A stretch of 64,000 bases of DNA from Cytophagales bacterium (GCA_004294445.1 REAZ01000005.1:62001-126000); one strand, 5' to 3'; counted from the stretch's first letter, positions 23,734-33,182 are shown. Notes: generated from the letters alone by a model not told the origin. Numbers and translations are program-made.

Positions 23734-26700
23734 TTGCAAAAAAAATTCAACATATATCGCAGTTCCGCAGGTTCGGGCAAGACCTTTACCCTGACCAAAG
23801 AGTACCTCAAATTGGTACTTAGTAGCCCTGCTTTGCCTCACTTCAAAGAAAACTACTACAAACACATCTTGGCGGTAACTTTTACCAAAGATGCTGCTAA
23901 CGAAATGAAAGAACGCATCATTAGTAGCCTATTGAGAATTTCAAAGCTCATTGATAGTGAAGAAGATATGCTTTTGAATGCCATTCTCCAAGAGTTAAAA
24001 GAAGAATATCCCGAAAAGAATTTTACAAGGGAAATACTCATCAAAAGGGCAGAAAAAGTTTTTGCTCACCTCTTGCATAACTATTCTGATTTTGCCGTTA
24101 GTACGATTGATTCGTTCAACAATCGCATTGTGCAGTCATTCACGCGCGATATGGGCTTGCCCTTCAACTACATGGTGGAGTTGGAACAAGAGGAAATTTT
24201 GGAGCAGGCGACCAAGTTATTGCTGGAGGAAGCGGGCGAAAAAGGGAATCAGAGCCTTACAAAAGTGCTGGTAGATTTCGCTATAAAGCAGGTAGATGAG
24301 GAAAAATCGTGGGACATAGAACGACTTTTGCAGGACTTCGGGACAAATATTTTCCAAGAAGGTAAAAAATCCTTGATTGCCCAGTTGGAAAAATTGACCA
24401 AAAAAGATTTTATAGATAGCAAAAATCAGCTTTTCGATTTCAAAACGGCTGTAGAGCAAGAAATCAAGGACTTAGCTATCAAAGGAATGGGCAATATTCG
24501 CAATGCAGGTTTTGAAGAAAAAGATTTTTTTTATGCAAAAACAGGTATTTACGGCTTTTTCCAAAAATATAGCGAACAGATTGACAGCAAGTTTTTTACT
24601 GAATTTGCCAATAAAAACGTACTCAAAACCATAGAAGAAGACAAATGGGACGGGAGCAAAAATAAAATCAGTGTTCCCGAAAATCTAAAACTTGCCCTAA
24701 ACCAAATTTTTAATAAATTAGAAAATTTAAAGAACAAATATAAATCTGATTATCTGATAGTTACGAACTTGCTGCCTTATATTTATTTGCTGGCAACCAT
24801 CAACGAAATGGACAAAAAGCTGCGAAAGCTGATGAGCGATAAAAATAAGGTACATATCAGTGATTTTAACCAAAAAATAAACCAAATAGTTGAGCGTGAG
24901 CCTATTCCATATATCTATGAAAGAATTGGTGAACGCTTTAAGCACATCTTGATTGATGAGTTTCAAGACACTTCCCAAATGCAATGGCATAACCTTATTC
25001 CTTTGGTTTCCAACTCCTTAGGTTTTGATTTGCCCAATATGCTCGTAGGCGATGCCAAACAAGCAATTTACCGTTGGCGAAGTGGAAATGCCGATTTGAT
25101 AGTGCATTTGCCTCATGTGCCTACAGCCGCTTCTGACTCGCCGGTAGCGGAAAACGCCATGATTTTTCGCGAACATTTTCATGCCAAAAACTTAGATAGG
25201 AATTTTCGCAGCAAAGGGCAAATTATAGATTTTAACAACCATCTTTTTGAGTTTTTGGCTGTTAATTATTCAAAAAATTTTCCGTCTTTATCGGGTTACT
25301 ACAAAGAAGTGCGGCAAAAAATAGACGAAAACAAAACCGAAGGCGGTCATGTTCAGATTAGTTTTTTAAGCAAAGAAAGTGATTATGATGAAGGTACTTT
25401 TGAGGAATGTTTGAAAATTGTAAGAGATTTGGTTGAAAATAAGGGCTATACCTACAGAGACATTGCGATTTTGGCAAGAACAAACACGAAGGCAAGCAAA
25501 CTGGCTGAACGCTTTTTAGAGCATAAAATTCAGGTAATTTCCTCTGAATCATTACTTTTGACGTATTCTCCCAAAGTAAATTTCATTGTGAGTTTTTTGC
25601 GGATAATGATGCAACCGCTCAACCCTGCGGCAAAGGCAGACTTGCTCTATTTCCTTTACGACCATTACAATGGCGAACTCAACGCCAATTTGCCTTTTGA
25701 TGACAATACGCATTTGGCAATTGGTAAGGTTTGCAATAGTTTTAAATTCAAAGATTTTGCAGATTTTATCAAAGAAAAGTTTACTAAAGCCTTTGGGGGG
25801 AAATCTCCTGATTTTAAAACCTTACAGTATTTATCTCTTTACGAAGTTGCCGAAGAACTTATACGCACTTTCGAACTTAACTTCGATAGCAAGCAGCAAA
25901 TTTACTTGCAAAAATTGCTTGACGTAATGCTCGATTACGGCTTGCGAAATTCTAATAATTTGCCCGACTTTTTGGAATATTGGGATACCAAAAAAAGCAA
26001 AATTTCCATCACTACGCCCGAAACGGGCAACGCTATCCGCATTATGACTATTCACAAGTCCAAAGGCTTGCAGTTTCCTGTGGTCATTTTGCCATACACC
26101 GATTGGGAAACTACGCCTAAGGCAGGCGAAAAACTTTGGCTTTCTTGGGAAAATGATATTTGCCCAAAACTAAAAATGGTAATTTTGCCCATAAAAAAAG
26201 AACTTTTAGAAACTCAGTTTGCAGACGAATACCAAAACGAAATGCAAGCAACTTTCATAGATGCCGTAAATATGCTTTATGTGGCACTTACCCGCCCCGA
26301 AGAGCGATTATATATCTTAGCAAAGGAAAATAAGGCAAAAAAGCCAGATAATAGCAGCAAAGCAGTACCCGCAAGTGTACAGGAATTGCTCAATATTTAT
26401 ATAGAAAGTATCAATCCTCACTTAGTAGAAGATGAATTGGGACAGCACTTTTTGCTAAGAAATGACGAAAATGGGAAGTATTCTACCAAAGCCGCAAAAA
26501 TTACAGATAGCTATGAATTATCTTATTTTTTGAGTACAGAGTGTAGGGACAAAATCCGCATGAGGCGCGATACCAAAAAAGTAAAAGTTCAGCAGCAGCA
26601 GGAAGTAAAAACTGAAAACGATATTGATATTCAGGGGCTTTACGATGCCCGAAAGCAAGGTTTGCTCGTGCATAATGCCTTCGAGAGGGTAAAATATGGA

Positions 26701-27132
26701 GCAGATATTCCAAGAGCAGTCCAAAAATTAGTGAATGAGGGCTACATCAAAGACGAGGAGAAAACTGCAATAGAGGAGAAAATGCAGCAAATTGTTGCCC
26801 TGCCCGAAATTGCCGATTTCTTTGTACCAAAAGAGGGAAGGCTTATTTTTAACGAAAAAGAATTGATAGTGAAGTCGTCTATGGGGACACAGACAACGGC
26901 ATTGGGGACACAGACAACGGCAGCAAAAATACTTCGCCCTGATAAAATTTTGATTGACAACAACTTAATTACTATTATTGACTATAAAACGGGCATGGAA
27001 AAAATCAAAGAGCATACACGACAGCTCGACGAATATGCCCAAGCCTTAGCAGCAATAGAAGGTTTTGAAAATCATCAAATCCAAAAATTTATTGTTTACA
27101 CAGAGGTATTAAAGGTGAAGAAAGTATTTTGA
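23734..27132 (+). CDS. AddA-like UvrD-family helicase with RecB-type nuclease domain
   Basis: A 1132-residue helicase-nuclease. Superfamily 1 motifs are SSAGSGKT (10-17), LIDEFQDTSQ (about 406), NFRSKGQI (about 490), MTIHKSKGLQFPVVIL (about 771) and VALTRPEERLYIL (about 849). The C-terminal PD-(D/E)XK nuclease has RPDKILIDN and TIIDYKTG near 1069-1087. The start must be the TTG at 23734, because Walker A begins at residue 10. Its role would be double-strand end processing, as in AddAB/RecBCD. The usual AddB-type partner is not adjacent; it follows ptuB by 60 bp in the same direction instead. A 21-bp tandem duplication precedes the nuclease motif. Confidence 0.85.
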   Translation: MQKKFNIYRSSAGSGKTFTLTKEYLKLVLSSPALPHFKENYYKHILAVTFTKDAANEMKERIISSLLRISKLIDSEEDMLLNAILQELKEEYPEKNFTREILIKRAEKVFAHLLHNYSDFAVSTIDSFNNRIVQSFTRDMGLPFNYMVELEQEEILEQATKLLLEEAGEKGNQSLTKVLVDFAIKQVDEEKSWDIERLLQDFGTNIFQEGKKSLIAQLEKLTKKDFIDSKNQLFDFKTAVEQEIKDLAIKGMGNIRNAGFEEKDFFYAKTGIYGFFQKYSEQIDSKFFTEFANKNVLKTIEEDKWDGSKNKISVPENLKLALNQIFNKLENLKNKYKSDYLIVTNLLPYIYLLATINEMDKKLRKLMSDKNKVHISDFNQKINQIVEREPIPYIYERIGERFKHILIDEFQDTSQMQWHNLIPLVSNSLGFDLPNMLVGDAKQAIYRWRSGNADLIVHLPHVPTAASDSPVAENAMIFREHFHAKNLDRNFRSKGQIIDFNNHLFEFLAVNYSKNFPSLSGYYKEVRQKIDENKTEGGHVQISFLSKESDYDEGTFEECLKIVRDLVENKGYTYRDIAILARTNTKASKLAERFLEHKIQVISSESLLLTYSPKVNFIVSFLRIMMQPLNPAAKADLLYFLYDHYNGELNANLPFDDNTHLAIGKVCNSFKFKDFADFIKEKFTKAFGGKSPDFKTLQYLSLYEVAEELIRTFELNFDSKQQIYLQKLLDVMLDYGLRNSNNLPDFLEYWDTKKSKISITTPETGNAIRIMTIHKSKGLQFPVVILPYTDWETTPKAGEKLWLSWENDICPKLKMVILPIKKELLETQFADEYQNEMQATFIDAVNMLYVALTRPEERLYILAKENKAKKPDNSSKAVPASVQELLNIYIESINPHLVEDELGQHFLLRNDENGKYSTKAAKITDSYELSYFLSTECRDKIRMRRDTKKVKVQQQQEVKTENDIDIQGLYDARKQGLLVHNAFERVKYGADIPRAVQKLVNEGYIKDEEKTAIEEKMQQIVALPEIADFFVPKEGRLIFNEKELIVKSSMGTQTTALGTQTTAAKILRPDKILIDNNLITIIDYKTGMEKIKEHTRQLDEYAQALAAIEGFENHQIQKFIVYTEVLKVKKVF
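26881..26922 (+). repeat. 21-bp tandem duplication inside the helicase gene
   Basis: Two adjacent copies of WTGGGGACACAGACAACGGC-A (26881-26901 and 26902-26922, one mismatch at the first base) encode two GTQTTA units. They lie directly before the catalytic RPDK motif of the nuclease domain. Confidence 0.85.
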
Positions 27133-27136
27133 AAAA

Positions 27137-28408
27137 TTACATAAACAACCTCGTCTTGCCTTTGTTAAATACGCCCAAGACTTCTCCTTCTAAGGTGCGA
27201 CCTGCAAAGGGGGAGTTTTTTGATTTCGAGCAGATGTCTTTTGCTTTGTATTCCCAAGATTGCGATGGATTAAAAAGCGTCAAATTAGCCATTTCCCCTA
27301 CAGCTATTTGTGGCTGACTAACTTTCAAAATTTGTCTCGGATTGTAGGTAATTTTCTCTATCAATTTTTCTATGGGGAGTTTGTTACCAAAAGTATTGGC
27401 TACTGCAAAAGCTGTTTCTAAGCCTATGATGCCGAACTCTGCCAAGTCAAATTCCAAACACTTGCTTTCTTCGTCCTGAGGCTGATGGTCTGATACTATA
27501 GCATCTATGGTGTCGTCTGATAGCCCTTCTATTAATGCTTGAATGTCTCTTTGGGTTCGGAATGGCGGTTTTACTTTTAAGTTAGTATCAAAATCTTTCA
27601 AATCTTCGTCTGTAAAAGCTAACTGATGTGCCGCAATATCTGCTGTAATGGGCAAGCCTTGCTTTTTTGCCTCTCTGATGAGCTGGACAGATTCGGCACA
27701 CGAAATTCCCGAAAAATGAATTTTCCCTCCTGCATAGCTCAATAGTTTCAAATCTCTGATAATACCCATTTCTTCGGCTAAGGAAGGCAGCCCTTTCATG
27801 CCCAACAAAGTGCTACTTAAGCCCTCGTGCATCATACCTTGCTTGCTCAAATTTTTTTCGTCAGGCATATTGATAAATAAGCCCTCAAACTGTGATAAGT
27901 ATTGTAGAATTTTGATAATTAGGCTTGTATTGGTGGTGGGGAGCAGTCCGTCAGAAAAAGCAACAGCACCTGCTGTATGTAGGTCAAGCATTTCTGTCAT
28001 TTCTTCTCCTTTGGTGTCTGTGGAAGCGGCGGCTATTGGGTAAAGGCTACAAAGTCTTGATTCTGAATGTCTTAAAATAAAATGAATCGCTTCTTTGGTT
28101 TGGATAGCGGGCTGGCTCACGGGCAAAGTTGCTATTTCGGTAAAGCCGCCATGCATCGCCGCTTCGCAGGCGGAATTTATATCCTCTTTGTATTCCAAAC
28201 CCATTGCAGGGACAACGGCACGCATATCAAACCAGCCTACAGATAAGCAAGCTCCCTCATAATGAACTACTTGTGTAGCTTCTGTATTTTCATCAGTATT
28301 TGTAATGGAAGTAATTATGCCATCTTTGAGGCTTACATTTTTTATTTGCAGATGAAAAGGGCTATTTTTAGCAATAATTTTGACCGATTTGAGTAATATG
28401 TCGTCCAT
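27137..28408 (-). CDS. Dihydroorotase-like protein lacking metal ligands
   Basis: A 423-residue member of the class I dihydroorotase group of amidohydrolases, recognisable from GFTEIATLPVSQPAIQTKEA, TADIAAHQLAFTDEDL and SDHQPQDEESK. The metal site is degraded. The D-x-H-x-H-x-R strand end is Asp61-Met62-Arg63 in GWFDMRA with no histidines, the carbamylated lysine segment reads AVAFSDG without lysine, and DHAPH has become DHQPQ. It is therefore probably catalytically inactive, like the pseudo-dihydroorotases that support aspartate transcarbamoylase in other bacteria. An active pyrC should exist elsewhere. It ends 4 bp from the convergent helicase gene. Confidence 0.85.
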   Translation of the reverse strand: MDDILLKSVKIIAKNSPFHLQIKNVSLKDGIITSITNTDENTEATQVVHYEGACLSVGWFDMRAVVPAMGLEYKEDINSACEAAMHGGFTEIATLPVSQPAIQTKEAIHFILRHSESRLCSLYPIAAASTDTKGEEMTEMLDLHTAGAVAFSDGLLPTTNTSLIIKILQYLSQFEGLFINMPDEKNLSKQGMMHEGLSSTLLGMKGLPSLAEEMGIIRDLKLLSYAGGKIHFSGISCAESVQLIREAKKQGLPITADIAAHQLAFTDEDLKDFDTNLKVKPPFRTQRDIQALIEGLSDDTIDAIVSDHQPQDEESKCLEFDLAEFGIIGLETAFAVANTFGNKLPIEKLIEKITYNPRQILKVSQPQIAVGEMANLTLFNPSQSWEYKAKDICSKSKNSPFAGRTLEGEVLGVFNKGKTRLFM

Positions 28409-28452
28409 TCCGAATAGATATTTATGTGTTAGAAAGCAGTTTATAAAATAGG

Positions 28453-29304
28453 CTAATTTTGATGATACAAAACTAAGCCCGCAGAAGGTTCTTCTGTGAT
28501 ATTTTTCAGTGTAATTTCTTTGTCATTTGCTACTTGGCGTAGTACATTGGCGTAGTAAAAAGCAACAGAGCCAGTAAAATGGACTTTATAGTTTTTATAA
28601 TTTGCAAATTTGCAGACATGCCGCTCAAAAAACAAATCAAATGCCTTATAAACCAATGCGTAGCAATATTCCTCTCTGAGGTGGTCGAACAGAAACTTTG
28701 AAAAAGATGCAAAATAACGATTAGGAAAGGGTTTATACACATTATCAAGCACTTCATCGCGGGTGAGGTAATGTCTTTTCTCAAAAAGTTGGTGCAGGTG
28801 AGTTGGCATTTCTTTATTCAAAAAATCTGTAATAAGTTGTCTGCCCAAATAACCTCCGCTTCCCTCATCGCCGAGCCAAAAACCTAAATTTATTGAGGAT
28901 TGGGTAATATTTTTGCCATTATAAAGCGTAGCATTTGAGCCTGTGCCAAGAATGCAAGCAATTCCTTGCTCCTGCCCGCACAAGCCTCTTGCTGCCCCAA
29001 GTATATCTGTCTGTACGTCTATTTGGGCTGCCGAAAATACTTGTCTAAGTGCCTCAGCTACTATTTTGCAACGTTCGGGAGTAGAACAGCCTGTACCGTA
29101 AAAATATATTTCCTTTACTTCCTTGCTCGATAGCAAAAATGCACTTAACTGGCTGACATACAGGCTTTCCAAAGTCTGTATGATAGATTCTTTATCTTGG
29201 TAGTAAGGACTGATTCCTTCGGTTTTAGCCTGCAATATCTTGCCGCTTGGCGATAGCAATCGCCAAGAAACCTTTGTTGAGCCGCTATCTGCTATCAGTA
29301 TCAT
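28453..29304 (-). CDS. BadF/BadG-type ATPase, N-acetylglucosamine kinase-like
   Basis: A 283-residue sugar kinase-fold protein of the BadF/BadG/BcrA/BcrD family. The phosphate 1 motif is ILIADSGSTKVSW, followed by YFYGTGCST, ACILGTGSNATLYNGK (phosphate 2) and GFWLGDEGSGGYLGR. The length and the LGDEGSG motif fit the N-acetylglucosamine kinase-like subgroup common in Bacteroidota, which would phosphorylate amino sugars recycled from the cell wall. No other amino-sugar genes are beside it. It lies 44 bp upstream of the dihydroorotase-like gene and may share its transcript. Confidence 0.85.
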   Translation of the reverse strand: MILIADSGSTKVSWRLLSPSGKILQAKTEGISPYYQDKESIIQTLESLYVSQLSAFLLSSKEVKEIYFYGTGCSTPERCKIVAEALRQVFSAAQIDVQTDILGAARGLCGQEQGIACILGTGSNATLYNGKNITQSSINLGFWLGDEGSGGYLGRQLITDFLNKEMPTHLHQLFEKRHYLTRDEVLDNVYKPFPNRYFASFSKFLFDHLREEYCYALVYKAFDLFFERHVCKFANYKNYKVHFTGSVAFYYANVLRQVANDKEITLKNITEEPSAGLVLYHQN

Positions 29305-29341
29305 TGAAGTTTATAAAATTTATGAAATTTACTTGTTAACG

Positions 29342-29460
29342 TAAGTTGCTTTTGCCATTATTTTGGTCTGCACCGTAGGTCTAGGGCGACCCCGTCTGAC
29401 CTGCATATTAAGGTGTTTTAAACGGTCAGACCTGCGGTGCAGACCGTCTTGTGCAACTTA
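29342..29460. repeat. 119-bp GC-rich palindromic element
   Basis: The outer arms TAAGTTGC (29342-29349) and GCAACTTA (29453-29460) are perfect inverses. Inside, GGTCTGCACCGTAGGTCT (29365-29382) pairs with 29428-29445 with a single G-T wobble over 18 bp. The inner GTCTGACC (29394-29401) and GGTCAGAC (29424-29431) offer an alternative hairpin. It is notably GC-rich for an intergenic region here and lies between divergent promoters (kinase-like gene and sensor kinase). The form suggests a miniature mobile element or a structured RNA. Confidence 0.75.
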
Positions 29461-29526
29461 GGTTTGTTATTGTGGCAAAGATAAAAGAAAACAAAATATT
29501 ATCGTCATAATTTATCCTTCCTACCA

Positions 29527-31062
29527 ATGAATTATATAGGAAGACTTCGTATTTTTTTCAAAATAATGTCTAAATTTGCCTATAAGAAAAAGATTTCTAC
29601 AAGCAAATTTTTTATGCGTTTTCCAACTGAAATAGAAGAAGTTAAGCAAGTAATAAAGCAAGAAGTAGCTCCCAAAGTAGGAAATTGGTTGGGGGTGGAG
29701 AGGTTTAACCTAAAGAATTTCAGGTTCAACATCATGGCAAGGGTTACGGGGCTAACGGCAAGTATTTGGGGGTTTACCTCTTTGTGGGGCGAGGCTGGCT
29801 ACACCGTTACTACGATGGGCTTGGGCGCGCTCATTATCTTTCAAATGATAGGCTTAATAAAGCAAGCCGAACACTCCAACAAAGAGATGGTGGATTTCTT
29901 AAATTCTATTCGCCATGACGATTTGTCCCAACAGTACAAACTAAGTGGCGAAGGCAAATCTATTAACGAGCTAAATCGTGCTTTTAACATTGTTTTAGCC
30001 AAATTCAAAGAGGTAAGAGCCGAAAAAGAAGCGAACTATCAATACCTCAAAACAATAATACACCATGTAGGGATAGGTATTATTTCTTTTAACAAGCAAG
30101 GTGAGATACAAATCATTAACAATGCTGCCAAAAGATATTTTAAAATCAACCAACTCACGCACATCGAAAAGCTACGGGCATTCAGCAATGAGCTTGTCGA
30201 AAAAGTATGGAACTTACGCACAGGAACGAGAGATTTAGTAAAAATTTATTCCAATGATGAGGTAATTCAGTTGGCTATTTATGCCATTGAGCTAAATTTG
30301 CGTGGAGAAGACTACAAGCTCATCACCCTGCAAGATATTCATTCAGAGCTTGAGGAGCAAGAAATGGACGCATGGCAAAAACTAATTCGAGTACTCACGC
30401 ATGAGATTATGAACTCTATTACCCCTATTTCTTCTTTGGCGGCTACGATTGGGGGCGAGGTGGAGTATTTGCAAGAAAATGCCGACAATGGTATTTCTGC
30501 CGAAGATTTGGGCGATATGCACTTGGCAATCCAAACTATCCAACGCCGTAGCGAGGGACTTATCCGCTTTGTGAGCGACTTTCGCAACCTTACCCACGTA
30601 CCTATTCCCAAGTTTAGCCATATAAAAGTCATTGATATTCTCACAAGGGTTGCCTTACTGATGGGCAACGAAATGGAAAAAAGTACGATAGACTTCAAAG
30701 TGTCGGTAGAGCCTGATACACTGATGATTATGGCGGACTCTGAAATGATAGAGCAAGTGCTAATCAACTTGGTGAAAAATGCCATTCAAGCCTTAGAAAG
30801 CTGCGAGGACAAGCCCCAAAAGCAAGTATTTCTGTTTGCGAAACAAGATGAAAAAAGCAAACCTTTCATCGTAGTAAGGGACAACGGTTCGGGCATAGAA
30901 AAAGAGGCTATTGACCGTATTTTTATTCCATTTTTTACTACCAAAAAGAATGGTTCGGGCATCGGATTGAGTCTTTCGCGCCAAATTATGCGGCAACACA
31001 AGGGCAGCATCACCGCCCACTCCGAAATCAATATAGGGACAGATTTTATTTTGAAATTTTAA
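29527..31062 (+). CDS. Membrane sensor histidine kinase (NtrY-like, with PAS)
   Basis: Up to 511 residues. Two membrane segments lie near residues 68-108, followed by a HAMP-like linker, a PAS domain (IIHHVGIGIISFNKQGEIQIIN, about 176-270), a HisKA dimerisation helix with the phospho-histidine His292 in THEIMNSITP, and a HATPase domain with N box LINLVKNAIQAL, G1 VRDNGSGI, F box PFFTTK and G2 GSGIGLSLS. The true start may be later (ATG 29566 or 29614): the first 30 residues are basic and unlike relatives, and a -7-like TAAATTTG lies at 29571-29578. No response regulator is adjacent. Confidence 0.87.
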   Translation: MNYIGRLRIFFKIMSKFAYKKKISTSKFFMRFPTEIEEVKQVIKQEVAPKVGNWLGVERFNLKNFRFNIMARVTGLTASIWGFTSLWGEAGYTVTTMGLGALIIFQMIGLIKQAEHSNKEMVDFLNSIRHDDLSQQYKLSGEGKSINELNRAFNIVLAKFKEVRAEKEANYQYLKTIIHHVGIGIISFNKQGEIQIINNAAKRYFKINQLTHIEKLRAFSNELVEKVWNLRTGTRDLVKIYSNDEVIQLAIYAIELNLRGEDYKLITLQDIHSELEEQEMDAWQKLIRVLTHEIMNSITPISSLAATIGGEVEYLQENADNGISAEDLGDMHLAIQTIQRRSEGLIRFVSDFRNLTHVPIPKFSHIKVIDILTRVALLMGNEMEKSTIDFKVSVEPDTLMIMADSEMIEQVLINLVKNAIQALESCEDKPQKQVFLFAKQDEKSKPFIVVRDNGSGIEKEAIDRIFIPFFTTKKNGSGIGLSLSRQIMRQHKGSITAHSEINIGTDFILKF

Positions 31063-31074
31063 GAAAATAAACCA

Positions 31075-32286
31075 ATGACAAACATGAAAATCCAACGTAT
31101 TATTCTCATTACTGCTTTTTTATTTGGCACTATTATCTACCAAGCTGCTGCTCAGAAGGAAATACAGAAACGTCTGCAAACAAAGCTCATCATGGCGAAA
31201 GATGGAGATGTGATTGAAATAGAAGAAGGTACTTTCCAATTTTCGGCGAGTCTTTCCCTCGATAATAAAAAGAACATCACCATCAAAGGAAAGGGAATGG
31301 ACAAAACAATACTTTCTTTCAAAGGGCAAACCGAAGGGGCAGAAGGCTTAAAGATTACTAATGCACAAAATATTACTATTCAAGACCTTACGGTGCAAGA
31401 CACGAAAGGCGACTGCATAAAATCGCAGATGGTAGATGGCATGATTTATAGAAATGTAAAGGTAGAATGGACAGGCAAACCCAATAAGAAAAATGGCGGA
31501 TACGGACTCTATCCCGTCCAATGTACGAATGTGATGATAGACGCTTGCACAGCTATAGGTGCTTCGGACGCGGGTATTTATGTTGGGCAGTCAAAAGGAA
31601 TTGTTGTCAAAAATAGCATTGCCTACCACAATGTAGCGGGCATTGAAATAGAAAACTCAATTGATGCAGATGTGTTTGATAATGAAGCCTACCAAAACAC
31701 AGGTGGTCTTTTAGTTTTTGATTTGCCCGACCTCATTCAGAAAAAAGGAGGAAATGTGCGGGTATTTAAAAATAAAATTCACGATAATAATTTGCCAAAT
31801 TTTGCCCCCAAAGGCAATATTGTTGCCAAAGTTCCCGATGGTACGGGCATCTTAATTTTAGCTACAAATCAGGTAGAAATATTTGAAAATGAAATTATTA
31901 ACAACAAATCTATAGGTACGGGCATCATCAGTTATTTCATGACTGAAAACCCCGTCAAAGATGAAAGCTACTACCCCTATCCTACAGGTATTTCCATTCA
32001 CGATAATACGTATCAGCGAGAAATCGGCAGAGCTACAAGCAAGGGGCGCATGGGGCAGATGTTTCGTTTCAAGCTAAAATTTGGCAAAGATGTCCCTCAT
32101 ATTCTGTATGACGGCATTACCGACCCCAAAACAATGGACGGAAATGGGAATGTAAAACCTGAGTATCGTATCTGTATCAAAAATAATAAAAATGAGTCAT
32201 TTGCCAACTTAGATGCAGCAAATGACTTCAAAAGTATTTCTAAAAAGATAGCACCGTATCAGTGCGAAAGCACCAGCCAAAAATAA
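31075..32286 (+). CDS. Secreted parallel beta-helix repeat protein
   Basis: A 403-residue exported protein. Residues 1-26 are a signal peptide ending AAAQ. The mature part has pectate-lyase-like right-handed beta-helix coils (ITIKGKGMDKTIL, ITIQDLTVQDT, GIYVGQSKGIVVKNSIAYHN, IEIENSIDADVFDNEAYQN). It resembles the parallel beta-helix proteins (TIGR03805-type) of Bacteroidota and marine proteobacteria. These have no established activity, though nosD- and lyase-like roles are discussed. It starts 12 bp after the sensor kinase, so the two are probably co-transcribed. It nearly meets the convergent MscS gene. Confidence 0.82.
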   Translation: MTNMKIQRIILITAFLFGTIIYQAAAQKEIQKRLQTKLIMAKDGDVIEIEEGTFQFSASLSLDNKKNITIKGKGMDKTILSFKGQTEGAEGLKITNAQNITIQDLTVQDTKGDCIKSQMVDGMIYRNVKVEWTGKPNKKNGGYGLYPVQCTNVMIDACTAIGASDAGIYVGQSKGIVVKNSIAYHNVAGIEIENSIDADVFDNEAYQNTGGLLVFDLPDLIQKKGGNVRVFKNKIHDNNLPNFAPKGNIVAKVPDGTGILILATNQVEIFENEIINNKSIGTGIISYFMTENPVKDESYYPYPTGISIHDNTYQREIGRATSKGRMGQMFRFKLKFGKDVPHILYDGITDPKTMDGNGNVKPEYRICIKNNKNESFANLDAANDFKSISKKIAPYQCESTSQK

Positions 32287-32300
32287 ATACCCCACCGCAC

Positions 32301-33182
32301 CTATTCCCCAGCATTGGTTCTTCTGAGAATCTCTCCCAAAGGATTAGGTGCAGTTTCTATAATTCTAATTTTTTCAGTAACTAATATATGGATAGGAATA
32401 ATGAGCTTGCCTTCCTCCGTTTTGAGTGTAACGGAAATATTATCCATTTTCACTATTTCGCCCACCGAGTTGTCTTGCAAAATAATTTTCTGCCCTATTT
32501 GAAAATTATTTTTAGAATAAAGAGAAGATAAAAAATTAGTTAAAATATCCTTAGACGCAAACCCGTAAGAAATGGCAAAAGCTAAAACCGCCCCGCCAAT
32601 CACAATAATAACGTTAGAAGTAATGATGGTGGTATTGATGCCCAACTGCTCTAAGGCAATCACCATGACAAAAAGCAAGAGGAAATAAAAGAAAGCATTG
32701 CTGACTAACTTGCCAAAAGCCAAACCAAACGAGAGAAACGCTGCCACAATAGTTTGCCTAACCACGCTTGCGATATACAGTCCTATAATCAGAATGATAA
32801 GGCTAATAAATACTTGAGGGAGAAAATTCATAAAGCCAGAAATTTTCTGCGAAACAGCATTCCAGCCAAGTGTTTCTGAAATGCCGACCAAAAAAATCAG
32901 TAAGATAACCCAATAGGCAAAGCGAGCGATAATCTCTGCCACAGAAGTTTTTATTTGTGCTTTTTCAAAAAGGTCATGCACTTTTAACTTTTCCATCCAT
33001 TGCTCAAAGTGCGTGAGTTTGAGCGTTTTGACGATAAGCAAGCCTGCAAGACGCGCAATGAATAGACCCAGAACGAGCAGAAGTATAGCCCCTAAAATCT
33101 TGGGAATAGCCCCTAAGATTCCAGAAATTAGGTGTTGAAATGAATTTAAAAAAAGCTCTGACCAGTCCACTATTTGTTCCAT
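32301..33182 (-). CDS. Small-conductance mechanosensitive channel family protein
   Basis: A 293-residue inner-membrane protein with about five hydrophobic segments. The N-terminal LGLFIARLAGLLIVKTL and FLVGISETLGW segments match the conserved TM-helix repeats of YbdG/YnaI-like MscS relatives. The pore-lining part GAVLAFAISYGFASKDIL and the beta domain FQIGQKIILQDNSVGEIVKMDNISVTLKTEEGKLIIP are clear, although GFASKDIL replaces the usual G-A-Q. The protein stops shortly after the beta domain, so the large C-terminal vestibule of E. coli MscS is absent. It probably acts in osmotic protection. It is transcribed alone. Confidence 0.85.
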   Translation of the reverse strand: MEQIVDWSELFLNSFQHLISGILGAIPKILGAILLLVLGLFIARLAGLLIVKTLKLTHFEQWMEKLKVHDLFEKAQIKTSVAEIIARFAYWVILLIFLVGISETLGWNAVSQKISGFMNFLPQVFISLIILIIGLYIASVVRQTIVAAFLSFGLAFGKLVSNAFFYFLLLFVMVIALEQLGINTTIITSNVIIVIGGAVLAFAISYGFASKDILTNFLSSLYSKNNFQIGQKIILQDNSVGEIVKMDNISVTLKTEEGKLIIPIHILVTEKIRIIETAPNPLGEILRRTNAGE

